This document shows positions 42,105-52,376 of a stretch of DNA of 64,000 bases, one piece after another. This DNA is from Mesostigma viride (Eukaryota; Streptophyta; Mesostigmatophyceae; Mesostigmatales; Mesostigmataceae). Under the pieces are notes generated by a model that was given only the letters and a program-made list of their open reading frames with translations, was not told the DNA's origin and searched no databases. Positions within the stretch are counted from its first letter, which is position 1; the number at the start of each line of letters is the position of its first letter. The DNA is taken from assembly GCA_009746045.1 (NCBI GenBank), contig RPFO01000667.1:2811273-2875272 (forward strand), read 5' to 3'. Both the position numbers and the translations under genes were made by a program.

Positions 42105-42283
42105 CCCACCCACCCACCCTTTTCTGTTTTGTCTTGGGGGGTCAAGTGGAAGCGGCGGCCAGGGACTGCCAAAAAATATTTTATGTCTCTCTGTCTACTA
42201 AGTCCGGTCGGCTTCAACATATAGTGTAATAAACAAGTTCTGGTGCCCTTCAACCAGAAGTGGACCTAGGCAATGCACAGTGG
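42105..42283 (+). repeat. B2 repeat of YR-b
   Basis: CCCACCCACCCACCC linker, then the B copy ending GCACAGTGG. The YR-c gag fragment starts directly after. Confidence 0.8.
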
Positions 42284-42664
42284 AATGTGAACCATGGCAG
42301 GAACGCCTCAGCTGTCGCCTACTTTATAGCGGCGGAACTCGGCTCTGAATACCCTAAAATATTGTTGCGTAGCTCGGAAAACAAGTTACGAAGTTTGGCA
42401 GAAAAGCTTCGGATCTTTGGGTTTGAAATCAATGGGTATGACACTCGTGAGGAGCTGGCGCAAAATATTTCAGCCAAGGTGGCGAAAATGTTAGCACAAG
42501 GTACAACAGGCATTACAAACGATGAGGAACCGAACGGGGACTCCTCAGAGGAGGACACTGATGTCGGGGAAGCTTTGGCGGGGGCCAAAGAGGAGCAGGC
42601 GCAGGGATTTCGCCCCCCAGGTGCTAGCACAGTTGTTGGCGCACCAGGTGCCGTTTTTCCCGCC
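42284..42664 (+). pseudogene. YR-c Gag fragment
   Basis: From VNHGRNASAVAYFIAAELG onwards this is nearly identical to the YR-e Gag (52457-52836). It is cut on the left by YR-b, within the codons for I-Y-V-N, and on the right at PAV (42664), where an unrelated palindromic satellite begins. Only about 125 of the Gag residues are left, so it is not functional. Confidence 0.8.
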
Positions 42665-43045
42665 GTCACTTGGAGTACATAGGGTGGAGTACATAGTCAC
42701 TCCTTCCTATGTAATACGGGCGTGTCTCACCGCGTCGGCAGTCCCCTATTCGGAAATCCCGGATCATATGTACTCCACCCTATGTACTCTTGGAGTACAT
42801 AGGGTGCCACCCTATGTACTCTTGGAGTACATAGGGTGGAGTACATAGTCACTCCTTCCTATGTAATACGGGCGTGTCTCACCGCGTCGGCAGTCCCCTA
42901 TTCGGAAATCCCGGATCATATGTACTCCACCCTATGTACTCTTGGAGTACATAGGGTGCCACCCTATGTACTCTTGGAGTACATAGGGTGGAGTACATAG
43001 TCACTCCTTCCTATGTAATACGGGCGTGTCTCACCGCGTCATGAC
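42665..43045. repeat. Palindrome-rich satellite, ~152-bp unit x2.5
   Basis: GGAGTACATAGGGTGGAGTACATAGTCACTCC recurs (written here as positions 42670, 42822 and 42975). Each unit contains inverted pairs GAGTACATAGGGTG-C-CACCCTATGTACTC with 14-bp arms. A decayed unit reaches about 43080. No gene. Confidence 0.85.
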
Positions 43046-43185
43046 TCGAGTACATAGCTTAGTGTGGAGTAGATAGCCAAAGTCCTCATAATCCCTGCCA
43101 CTTGGAGAATAGCAATTGAAGGTCCTGTGCTCACGTGACACTAACTATTAATTATATAGCAGTAGGTTAGGGCCAGGCTCCTAAT

Positions 43186-43297
43186 CATGCGTAATCATGC
43201 GTAATCATGCGTAATCATGCGTAATCATGCGTAATCATGCGTAATCATCAGAGTAATCATCAGAGTAATCATCAGAGTAATTATCAGAGTAATCATC
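43186..43297. repeat. Tandem arrays GTAATCATGC x6 and GAGTAATCATCA x4
   Basis: A 10-bp array grades into a 12-bp array of related sequence. It lies downstream of the L1-like ORF1 (minus strand) and could be that element's 3' tail. Confidence 0.8.
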
Positions 43298-43411
43298 GTC
43301 CAGACAAGCTGCACTGCCCCTAAGACCCTAACTTACACAAGATGATGGAGTTGTTGGGTGTTGAAATGGAACAACGAAGGTCGAAAGCCTGCGCTTAATG
43401 TAAATGATTAA

Positions 43412-44645
43412 TTACGAGCGAAAGTACAGCCACCATGGAAAATCCCGTTGACATCGCGCAAAAACAGGACAAGAGAAAGCGGCAAGTGGCCGAAGCAGTC
43501 CGCCGGTGGCGGTTGAAAAAGAGGGGGAAGAAGAGGGGGACGACTCAATGCATATACGTAGTCGATCAGGCGATGGAGGGTGGCAACGCCGCTCCCCCTG
43601 GACGATGGTGCTGTTCCACACCGCGCTCCTCGCCTTCAGTTGAGCCGGCGTGTAGTCCTCGTCGAGGCTGAAGTCGCCGGGCTGGAGCAGACGACGTGCT
43701 CCCAGCACGAGGCGTTTGTCGTGCATGGAGGCCATGGTGACGACGACCAGGCCCGGAGGGCCTGGCAGCCGAATGGCTCGTTCAATGACAACACGGTTCT
43801 GGAGCTGCATCTTCCCCAGAAACGCTGGGCCGCGCAGCTCCTCGGCAAGTGAGTGTGCTGTCTCATGTGCTGCCGCGCCTGTCTGGAAGCCTTTGATTAC
43901 CATATTGCGCTCAGTGGCGTTGCTGCACTGCATTCTGGGTGACCGCAGCGGTAGCTGCAGACTTGGCCGCCTGTTGAACGATATTGGTGGTCAACTGCTT
44001 GTTGGTGACGTCGGCAAACGTGGTAGTTTTGGCGGGGGCTGCCATGGCTTTCTTCAGCTCCAGCAATTGTGCCGTCGCAGCTGCAGACGCCTCCGTCAGG
44101 ACCTTAATGTCGCCCTGCACGGTCGTAAAAGACTGTGCGACGTCCTGCAGCTGCACGTTATAAACATCGGTCGCGGGGGCTGGCCTGGCGATGGTCGTCG
44201 CCGGCAGCTCGACAAGTTCAGGGCAGCACGAAATAAGACAGGCAAGCCGACGCTGGCGCTCATCCCAATGAGGCCATTCATCCGAAGCGGCCTCCATAAC
44301 CTGGCCGCTCTTAGGGTGGCGAATCGGGGCGGCGTTGTCGTTGCGGAGCTTCAGCACGCTTGTCACAGCGGCGTCGTTGTAGGCGAGTAAGGTATCGATG
44401 TCTGCCAGGCTCAAACGCTGGCTTGGCATGTAGAATGAGGAAGAAATGGCGTCCGGCAAGGAGGTTTCAGCCGCTACCGGAGTTGCTTCCGAAGTTGCTT
44501 CCGAAGTCTTGGAACGCTTGTTAGCGGCGTTCTTGGCGACGACAATGTCGTGGGCGATTTTGTTTGCAGCAATCTGGGCATCAATAGAATCGGCGGCAAG
44601 AGCTGAAGACGATGCGGGGACCTCCATAGCTACGTTTAATAGCAC
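43412..44645 (-). pseudogene. L1-like non-LTR retrotransposon ORF1, frameshifted, no ORF2
   Basis: The first frame (44645 to 43911) has a Ser/Ala/Lys-rich N-terminus and a long helical region (DVAQSFTTVQGDIKVLTEAS) that looks like a coiled coil. The second (43933 to 43412) has ERNMVIKGF, then VVVTMASMHDKRLVLGARRLL and DEDYTPAQLKARSAVWN, the pattern of an RRM-type ORF1p with its C-terminal domain. The two overlap by 23 bases in different registers, so one frameshift joins them. ORF1p binds element RNA. No endonuclease/RT ORF2 follows; the sequence ends in short tandem repeats. Confidence 0.55.
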
Positions 44646-44842
44646 CTAGACGAGGGCAGGGGGCGCAGGCACACTGATCACGTGCGTGGTGCCGCCATAA
44701 TGTGCGGAAAAATAGCGAGATCTGCTGGGCAGGCCGCTGGCGATAACTTGCGAAATCCTGGGCGATGGCTGCCAAAAATTAGATCGGCGTGTTCGTCATC
44801 AAAAGGCGAGTCTATTGCAATTTACCCGACCAAATTTCATCA

Positions 44843-45494
44843 TGGATGGATGGATGGATGGATGGATGGATGGATGGATGGATGGATGGATGGATGGATG
44901 GATGGATGGATGGAGGGAGGGAGGGAGGGAGGGAGGAGGGAGGGAGGGAGGGAGGGAGGGAGGGAGGGAGGGAGGGAGGGAGGGAGGGAGGGAGGGAGGG
45001 AGGAGGGAGGGAGGGAGGGAGGGAGGAGGGGGAGGGAGGAGGGAGGGAGGGAGGGAGGGAGGGAGGAGGGAGGAGGGAGGGAGGGAGGGAGGAGGGAGGG
45101 AGGGAGGAGGGAGGGAGGGAGGGAGGGAGGGAGGGAGGGAGGGAGGGAGGGAGGAGGGAGAGGAGGGAGGGAGGGAGGGAGGGAGGGAGGAGGGAGGGAG
45201 GGAGGGAGGGAGGGAGGGAGGGAGGGAGGGAGGGAGGGAGGGAGGAGGGAGGGAGGAGGGAGGGAGGGAGGGAGGAGGGAGGGAGGGAGGAGGGAGGGAG
45301 GGAGGGAGGGAGGAGGGAGGGAGGGAGGAGGGAGGGAGGGAGGGAGGGAGGGATATGTATGGATGGATGGATGGATGGATGGATGGATGGATGGATGGAT
45401 GGATGGATGTATGTATGTATGGATGGATGGATGGATGGATGGATGGATGGATGGATGGATGGATGGATGGATGGATGGATGGATGGATGGATGG

Positions 45495-45530
<36 letters not shown>

Positions 45531-45700
45531 ATGGATGGATGGATGGATGGATGGATGGATGGATGGATGGATGGATGGATGGATGGATGGATGGATGGAT
45601 GGATGGATGGATGGATGGATGGATGGATGGATGGATGGATGGATGGATGTTCTTAATTAATTAATTAATTAATTAATTAATTAATTAATTAATTAATTAA
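44843..45700. repeat. Compound microsatellite (GATG)n-(GGGA)n-(GATG)n-(TTAA)n
   Basis: GATG runs at 44843-44910 and 45356-45650, GGGA/GGA runs at 44911-45355, TTAA at 45653-45702. The Met-Asp-Gly-Trp and Gly-Arg-Glu frames here are artefacts. The purine-only strand could form unusual DNA structures. Confidence 0.97.
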
Positions 45701-45889
45701 TGGTCAAATTAAAGGCAATCATGGTACATGAAGCGAGACAAATCATGCCTGGACGCATGGCGATGTAAGAGCCCCCCCTCCCCCACGCCAGGAGGAAGGG
45801 GTGCGTGACTGAGTAGAGTAGTTAGGATTTTGTAGACAACTTTGTATATTATCAAGGAGACAACTTTGTATATAAGATTAGAGTGAGAT

Positions 45890-46596
45890 CAGCTAGTCTT
45901 CGCGGCTCAGTTCTAATGCACCTTGACACTGCGCGAGAGACCTGCCTTCTCCTCCTTGCCTCCCCCGCGCACGCCCGCTTTTAAAGTGCCTGAGCATGGC
46001 ACTGTGGACACTCCCTCGCCTCCCCCAAAGCTAGCGCCAGCCGCGCTTGCCACTTGAGCTCCTTCCTGCATTTGCAAGCTGTTTCCTGCCATCCCCTCCT
46101 ACGACAGGCGCCGTATGACCAAAAACGGCGGGAAAAACGGCACCTGGTGCGCCAACAACTGTGCTAGCACCTGGGGGGCGAAATCCCTGCGCCTGCTCCT
46201 CTTTTGCCCCCGCCAAAGCTTCCCCGACATCAGTGTCCTCCTCTAAGGAGTCCCCGTTCGGTCCCTCATCGTTTGTAATGCCTGTTGTACCAATTGTGCT
46301 AACATTTTCGCCACCTTGGCTGAAATATTTTGCGCCAGCTCCTCACGAGTGTCATACCCATTGATTTCAAACCCAAAGATCCTAAGCTTTTCTGCCAAAC
46401 TTCGTAACTTGTTTTCCGAGCTACGCTGTTTTAACAATATTTTAGGGTATTCAGAGCCGAGTTCTGCCGCTAAGAAGTGGGCGACAGCTGAGGCGTTCCT
46501 GCCATGGTTCACATAGATTTCCTCCACACGACTCGCAAATCCGCGCGGTAAATCCCCCGTCTCGCTAGCGTTTTCATCCCCGCTAGCCATAACCAT
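45890..46596 (-). pseudogene. YR-d Gag, 5' part, frameshifted
   Basis: Starts MVMASGDENASETGDLPRG, nearly the same as YR-e Gag. A shift occurs near 46240-46300 (after KMLAQ), and a second near 46090-46040. Homology to YR-e continues through FGHTAPVVGGDGRKQLANAG to about 45900, then stops. The rest of the element is gone. Confidence 0.75.
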
Positions 46597-46622
46597 CGTA
46601 AAGAGGAAGTCTCTAGCTTTTA

Positions 46623-48354
46623 CCCCTCATTGGTCTTGCAGCTGATTTTCCGCCAAAAATCGACTTGCAGCCGATGCATCGGCTGCTCCGCGGGGGACCA
46701 AATTGCGCGAAAACTATTGAGAATTAGGAAAAGTTTAGCTGAGAAGATCGAAAGTTTATAATTTTCCTCACAGCATGGTACTAGGGTTCGCATACTTCTG
46801 ACAAAGTTATAGAGGTGTTCTGGCCGGTCAAAGTACAAGGGGTCAGGGTACTTTTTCACGTACAACGTGCATTCCGGAAAACGACGACCTGGCCATGGCG
46901 GCTTGCGCCCACGCATGGCATTTACGTTTGCGTTCGAATTTTCTGGCCAAACTTAGGAAATTGATTTTATACGTCCTAAAGATCACACAGGCCAATTTTT
47001 GGTTCGCGGGAATGCCATTTGATAGGTGTCGGCAGCGTTCTTGCTGGAAAAAACTGCGATCAGGCCGGACGATAGAAACGTTGACAGCAATACCTTTCCG
47101 GCGTATTTTAAAGGATATATTGGTTTATTTGTACTTTTTATGATACATGTTAGTCGTAAACGTGCAAGGGTGGCTAGAAATCGCCGAATCTAGCGACCAT
47201 GCTGCACAACTTTGGTGTGCCATTTTGCGCCATTTTGCGACCACCGCCTAGGCCAAGGTAACGCCATCCATGCCTGGTAAAGCTTCAGCATCGTTTTCCT
47301 ATCGATGTTTGACGTTTATATATACGTTCTAGCTTGTGTAGCACATTCTTTTTGCATTATTCATGCTCTTTCTTGACCCTGGCCTGGCCCCTTTCTAAAA
47401 CACCCTTCTTAGATGCTTCCCTCAGTCAGTTGACCTGCCACAGTGTGATGGTGATAAGTTTTAGATGCTGTATGGGTTTGAATACCTCCATATATGTTTG
47501 TTATACATTTCCCATACACATATTGCATGAGTGTGAGGCAGTTGGGTGGTCTCTGTGGCATCATCAAGCACGTAACTGGTGAGTAAAAGCTTCCCATTGA
47601 CAGCATGTGCCACCAGGTGTGCTGGCCATCACCTGGCGAGCTATAGCAGCTTAGGCCTAGTTTATCCTTGCTAGGGCAGGCTGAAATAGGCTCAACGTCA
47701 CTAGTTTGTTGGTGGCTGCCTCCTATAATGTATGCCTTGCGTAGGGTATCGGTACCACGTTACCTACGTGCATGGACAAGGTGGCACCTGCACATAGGTG
47801 CCATGTAAGGGCAGTGTGATGATGCAGTTATGTTTCCCCAACATTGTGGAAGGGAAATGTATTGTATGGCATGGTTGGGGGCCATATTACTAGGTATTAG
47901 TAGGTAGTATGCCCACCCCTACCCCCTTGGTTGCTTTTTACCAACGGTACCCCTATGGGCTGTACTGGGTGTAACTGCTGGTATACCCACCCAAATGATG
48001 ACCCCAATGGCTCAAACTGTTCAGCAACTAATTGTTTATCATCCCTGAAGTGGTAGGTGCCTAGGTCTTATAGCATAATTCAAAATGCACATTCTACCAA
48101 ATATGAAAACGCGCGTCTCGACCCCCCTAACTTTGGCGGTAGTTTTCTATGGCCTACCCTGCAGATATGTGAGGTTGTGATAGCTCACCCCGAAGGGCAA
48201 CTCATGGACATGCTTGATCCCCAAGGACAGCCCTTGGATGTTGGTAGGTTGGCTGTGGGGTGGTTTGCAAATTTAGCATTTTGCAGCCGATTTTTCGGCA
48301 GCATTTCCGCCCATTTAGGGGCTAATATTGGGGCAGCTATGGACCAATGAGGGG
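46623..48354. mobile_element. TTA-flanked TIR element (1.7 kb), PIF/Harbinger-like by target site
   Basis: TTA at 46620-46622 and 48355-48357. Ends are CCCCTCATTGGTC and its complement (13 bp perfect, then partial). It interrupts the leader of YR-d, where other copies are continuous. A TTA/TAA 3-bp duplication is known for PIF/Harbinger elements, but no transposase is encoded. The open frames (46620-46916 minus, 46895-47143 plus) have no recognisable features, and the rest has none. Confidence 0.6.
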
Positions 48355-48419
48355 TTAAAACGGATCTATTCCGAGGTAAAACGGCCAAAGGATGGCTTAG
48401 AAAACCGAAAAACGAATTA

Positions 48420-48896
48420 GAAAACTGATAAAGCATGCGCCGCCACGTCTTGCTCAATAAATTGGCTGCATTGCATACGCACGGTGACGGATGCAAGTCC
48501 GGTACAGTACTGGCGCGGCGCCCAGGTGCCACTGAACAGTTGTACTACAAAGAACCCATTTGTACTGACTCTTTCGACATTGTACTACGTTTAGTCACTG
48601 TCTACTTCAACCCAGGTGGTCATACCACCTCCTAGGCAGGTTGTGCTACACCGGAATGATTCTTCACTAGCCTGAGCTAGTTTGAACTAGTTTGAAGTAG
48701 ATTGTACTACCCTGTAGTACCAATGAAGTACTTTGAACTACATCCAAGTACTTGGAAGCAGTCCAGAGGTCAGTTGCAGGGACTTTCACCCTTTCGAGGA
48801 GCATTTCTCGCAGATCAGCCACGAGGCAGCGGCACCGACTCGCACTTCGCTCCCCTCCGTTCACCTCCTCAGCGTCCAGTGCTACGCCTAAACACG
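48420..48896 (-). repeat. A repeat of YR-d with a chimeric outer end
   Basis: 48420-48859 matches the A repeats of YR-a/YR-e. From 48860 to about 48889 the sequence instead matches an internal part of the YR-N A repeat (GGCGTAGCACTGGACGCT at 3608-3625), on the minus strand. The expected TTGATC terminus is absent. Confidence 0.65.
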
Positions 48897-49675
48897 TGTA
48901 ACGACTAAAAATGATCATCAGCATCATCCACAGTCCAATATGAAAGATCTGTTACCTGGGTTGCTTTCTTGAGTTGCAGAACTTCAAGTATCCGAGCAAC
49001 GTTGAGATGGAAATTCCACAGCACGTGATTTAGGGAATCACACCCCTTGTAGACACAAAGACAAGCTCGTGTGTAGACGACCTCTGTGGAACTGAAGGAC
49101 GTCTATAGCCAAGGGGCTCTTATGGATTGGACAACAAAGCCAAGCTTTATTATACCATGGTGAATCAAAACCAACGTAGCAACAATGGCGACCCCACGTC
49201 CTTGATATCGACGTGCTTGTCGAACTTGCTCCAACCTTAGCCTGAAGAGAACCAATCAGAACCATGGAATCCTATACAAGATCTTCGTATCCAGCCTAGT
49301 CACACAAAACAGAACAACACCACACACAGCCTGGCAGAATCTTTCCATGAGATCCTAAATCTGTCGTGAGCACTGAAGTCCCAAAGGAGCATTTAAGACT
49401 CAATAGTACCAACTAACAAACTACAACCCCACGTGGATCAGGCCACGACCAATGAGGGCTCCTATAAGTAGTATCAGCCAACAAACTACAACCCTACGTG
49501 GATCAGGCCACGACCAATGAGGGTTCCTATCAGTTGGCTGACAAAGTATCAGCTCCAAGTACCGTCGTCTTAGAAACCTCATAACTTTCTCAATACTGAT
49601 CCAAAAGTCCTCGAATAAAAGCCAAACATTCACAAAACAAAGGATGTAACAACAAAGTCATTTTTGCTTGTTACA
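48897..49675 (-). repeat. 3' LTR of Gypsy-B (779 bp)
   Basis: Perfect inverted ends TGTAAC/GTTACA. On the minus strand it follows the tract TTTTGAGGGGGAGATA (49676-49691), a good polypurine primer. It contains a ~60-bp internal duplication (CCAACAAACTACAACCC(C/T)ACGTGG near 49412 and 49476). Its partner LTR is not in the window, so this is assigned by structure. Confidence 0.75.
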
Positions 49676-50073
49676 TATCTCCCCCTCAAAACTGGACCTC
49701 CCAGGTCCAATAGCCAACTCCTGAAGGCAGAGGAACATTGAACAGAAATCCACCATCTCTTGGGAAAAGCAGATGGGTTTTTACATCCCTGGAAACAGGG
49801 CCTCCTATCTCATAAACATCTAGTCACAGGTCTCTACAGCAAACAAGTCACTACCTTATCTACTATAAAGCCAGATAAACACATCTCATAATACAAGGTC
49901 TTCCATTCAGCATCCTGGAACCTGGAACTCTGGACTGGAACATCAGAACTGGACTGGAGCCCCCCCCATCATCCATCCTGGAATCCCCCCCTCACACCAC
50001 AATCCAAAGCACCTTCCATGCTCTTCCCCCATCCTTCCTCATCCTCTTCCTGCACAGCTCTGTTCTTCACAGG
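49676..50073 (-). other. Gypsy-B 3' untranslated region
   Basis: C-rich on the plus strand, no supported ORF. Holds the polypurine tract next to the LTR. Confidence 0.6.
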
Positions 50074-51216
50074 CTATACCAATCCCCATTCACACCATCC
50101 TTGCCCCTGGTCCCAAACAAGGGAAACTGCTCCACCATGTGAACCAAGTCTGGCCAGTTCCTGCTGACCTGCAGCACCATGCACGTCTCTGCAGCCCCTG
50201 CTCAGTGCCATCTGGGCAACATAACGCAGGCATGTCCCTGGGTAGGAGAGAAGCACCACAGACTGGCTCTCAGGATCCATCACCCAAGTAGAAGACGTCT
50301 TGTGCCTGCTCACCCAGGACCTGTACGCCCACCAGAACTGGAGAAAGGTCTTGACCACTGACCACTTAGCACCTATCAAAGGCACCAGCACCCTCAATGG
50401 GGTCAGACGAACCTTGAGCTCCATGGTATACTTAGGCAACCCTGGGCTGCAGAAAAGGTTGGAGGTCTCCAAAGGGAAGCACCCTTTGACCGAGTTGGCA
50501 GAAGAAGGAGCCAAGTCAAAGTCTCCCTGCTGAGCTGAAAACTCCAACAACTCCAAGTAGGAGGCCTCACCCATGCTCACTGGCTGGAACTGCATGAAGG
50601 CTCCTTTCAAAGCCTCAGGCAAGGTGGTCAACATATCCTGCCCCTCTGCAGGTCTCATGTCAATCTCAGGTCCTGGAGTCAAGGCAAACATCCTGTGCAA
50701 CAGGTGGCCCACAAAAGGAGAGCCAATCTCATACAGGCTGGTGTGCAACTGAGACAAGACCTCCTCCACATAACCCTCAGGGCTCACTTCCCCCTCCTCC
50801 CTGTTAAGGGCAGCCACTGCCTTGGCCAGCGTCTCACAATGCTCACAAGGTCCCATGCACTTCCTGTGATCCACATAGGCCACCACATTCTTGACAGGTA
50901 CCACATGACGAGGAATCTGAATGATGGGAGTGCTGCTGGAGCTGAGAGCTATGTTAACACCACTCCCCGTCTGAGGCTGGGACAAGGACAACCCCTGAAG
51001 AAGCTCCTGTAGCTTATCCTGCTTGGAGATCACTGAATGCAAGAGCTTGTTAATGGTATCCATCTGCTGACCCCTCCTAAGGTCACGCCTGACAATACTG
51101 TCAAACAGGGATTCCACATAACTCATGGGGTTGGGAGTCTCTGGATGCATACCCGTGACCCCTTCCTCCGTGGTGGCGCCCAGGCCCAAGTTGGGGTACG
51201 TGAACTCCTCCTCCAT
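50074..51216 (-). CDS. Third ORF of Gypsy-B (unknown function)
   Basis: About 380 residues from the ATG at 51216 (MEEEFTYPNLGLG), lying between integrase and 3' LTR. Features: an N-terminal helical region (FDSIVRRDLRRGQQMDTINKLLHSV), a Cys/His cluster (HRKCMGPCEHCETLA), then a Leu/Ser-rich middle and a Trp-rich C-terminal part (FLQFWWAYRSWVSRH). No signal peptide or membrane segment. A good splice acceptor, CTTCCTATATCTCAG on the minus strand, lies about 40 bases upstream, overlapping the integrase stop. I do not recognise the family. It does not obviously resemble the third ORF of Gypsy-A. Confidence 0.6.
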   Translation of the reverse strand: MEEEFTYPNLGLGATTEEGVTGMHPETPNPMSYVESLFDSIVRRDLRRGQQMDTINKLLHSVISKQDKLQELLQGLSLSQPQTGSGVNIALSSSSTPIIQIPRHVVPVKNVVAYVDHRKCMGPCEHCETLAKAVAALNREEGEVSPEGYVEEVLSQLHTSLYEIGSPFVGHLLHRMFALTPGPEIDMRPAEGQDMLTTLPEALKGAFMQFQPVSMGEASYLELLEFSAQQGDFDLAPSSANSVKGCFPLETSNLFCSPGLPKYTMELKVRLTPLRVLVPLIGAKWSVVKTFLQFWWAYRSWVSRHKTSSTWVMDPESQSVVLLSYPGTCLRYVAQMALSRGCRDVHGAAGQQELARLGSHGGAVSLVWDQGQGWCEWGLV

Positions 51217-51251
51217 CTGGGACCACACAGCATGCACGAAGAAACCATTCG

Positions 51252-51813
51252 TTAGTCCTGAGATATAGGAAGGGGAGCAGTGGTTTTCACCAACTCAGTA
51301 TACCAAGAAGGAAGAGTGAGCCCCTTCTTTTGGCAATACTCCTGGACCACCTCATGGCAGTGAGTCAAGTCAGACAACCACAGCCATGTGGCAGTAGACT
51401 CTAACTCTCCTTTCCAGTGCACCTTAAACTGCAGCTGCTTGGTCCTACCCTTTCCTTTGACTCTGTGAGCCACCAGCTGTTCCACTTCATATATTCTCTC
51501 CCCCTCAGTATCCAGCTCAAATGGCAAGGGAGCTGAAAGGCGTCCTTGCAAGGTGTTGCGTTTATACAGTTTGAGCTGGACCAGGTGAAACACATTAGTC
51601 TTAAGCCTCCAGTGGGAAGGCACCTGGACTTGAACTACAGTCCCATAGTGGAAGGTGTTTATGACAGGGTAAGGTCCCAACCACAAGGGTTGCAGTTTCC
51701 TGCATTGCTCCTTTTCAGGTAGCACACGATTAGCCTCCAAGAGCACCAGGTCACCAGGAGCCACAAAGGTGTGTGTAGCCAACATCTGTTGCCAAGCATT
51801 GTTTAAATACTGG
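51252..51813 (-). CDS. pol: Gypsy-B integrase C-terminus with chromodomain
   Basis: Continues the integrase frame of 58366-62309 after YR-e. Q-Y-L-N-N-A-W-Q-Q-M leads to APGDLVLLEANRVLP, the usual gypsy integrase C-terminal strand, then NVFHLVQLKLYK, and a chromodomain (YEVEQLVAHRVKGKGR, LQFKVHWKG, then a Trp-Leu segment). It ends PLPISQD at 51252. Confidence 0.85.
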
Positions 51814-52286
51814 TTGATCTTACGATCTGGATTCCCTGATTTGCGACTAAGGGGAGCGGAGTGCGAGTCGGTGCCGCTGCCTCATGGCTGATCTGCGAGA
51901 AATGCTCCTCGAAAGGGTGAAAGTCCCTGCAACTGACCTCTGGACTGCTTCCAAGTACTTGGATGTACTTCAAAGTACTTCATTGGTACTACAGGGTAGT
52001 ACAATCTACTTCAAACTAGTTCAAACTAGCTCAGGCTAGTAAAGATTCGTTCAGGTGTAGCACAACCTGCCTAGGAGGTGGTATGACCACCTGGGTTGAA
52101 GTAGACAGTGACTAAACGTAGTACAATGTCGAAAGAATCAGTACAAGTGAGTTCTTTGTAGTACAACTGGTCAGTGGCACCTAGGCGCCGCGCCAGTACT
52201 GTACCGGACTTGCATTCGTCACCGTGCGCATGCAATGCAGCCAATTTATTGAGGAAGACATGGCGGCGCATGCTTTATCAGTTTTC
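51814..52286 (+). repeat. A1 repeat of YR-e
   Basis: 473 bp, starts TTGATCTTACGATC, ends CAGTTTTC. Direct copy at 57754-58226. Confidence 0.9.
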
Positions 52287-52376
52287 AAATTCGTTTTTCG
52301 GTTTTCTAAGCCATCTTTTGGCCGTTTTACCTCGGAATACGTCCGTTTTAAAGCTAACGACTTCCTCTTTACGAAT

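Larger units (their letters stand above)
45890..48896 (-). mobile_element. YR-d: truncated YR element with a nested TTA element
   Basis: On the minus strand: A-repeat remnant (48896 to 48420), untranslated leader (48419 to 48358, resuming 46619), Gag start (46596), Gag homology to about 45890. Then unrelated low-complexity DNA. The leader is split by a 1.7-kb TIR element at 46623-48354. The outer end was cut by Gypsy-B at 48897. Confidence 0.75.

Noticed and set aside
44682-45664. Gly-Arg-Glu/Met-Asp-Gly-Trp frames of 280-324 residues
   Set aside because: Translation of compound GATG/GGGA microsatellites in all three frames; no conserved start or composition of a real protein.
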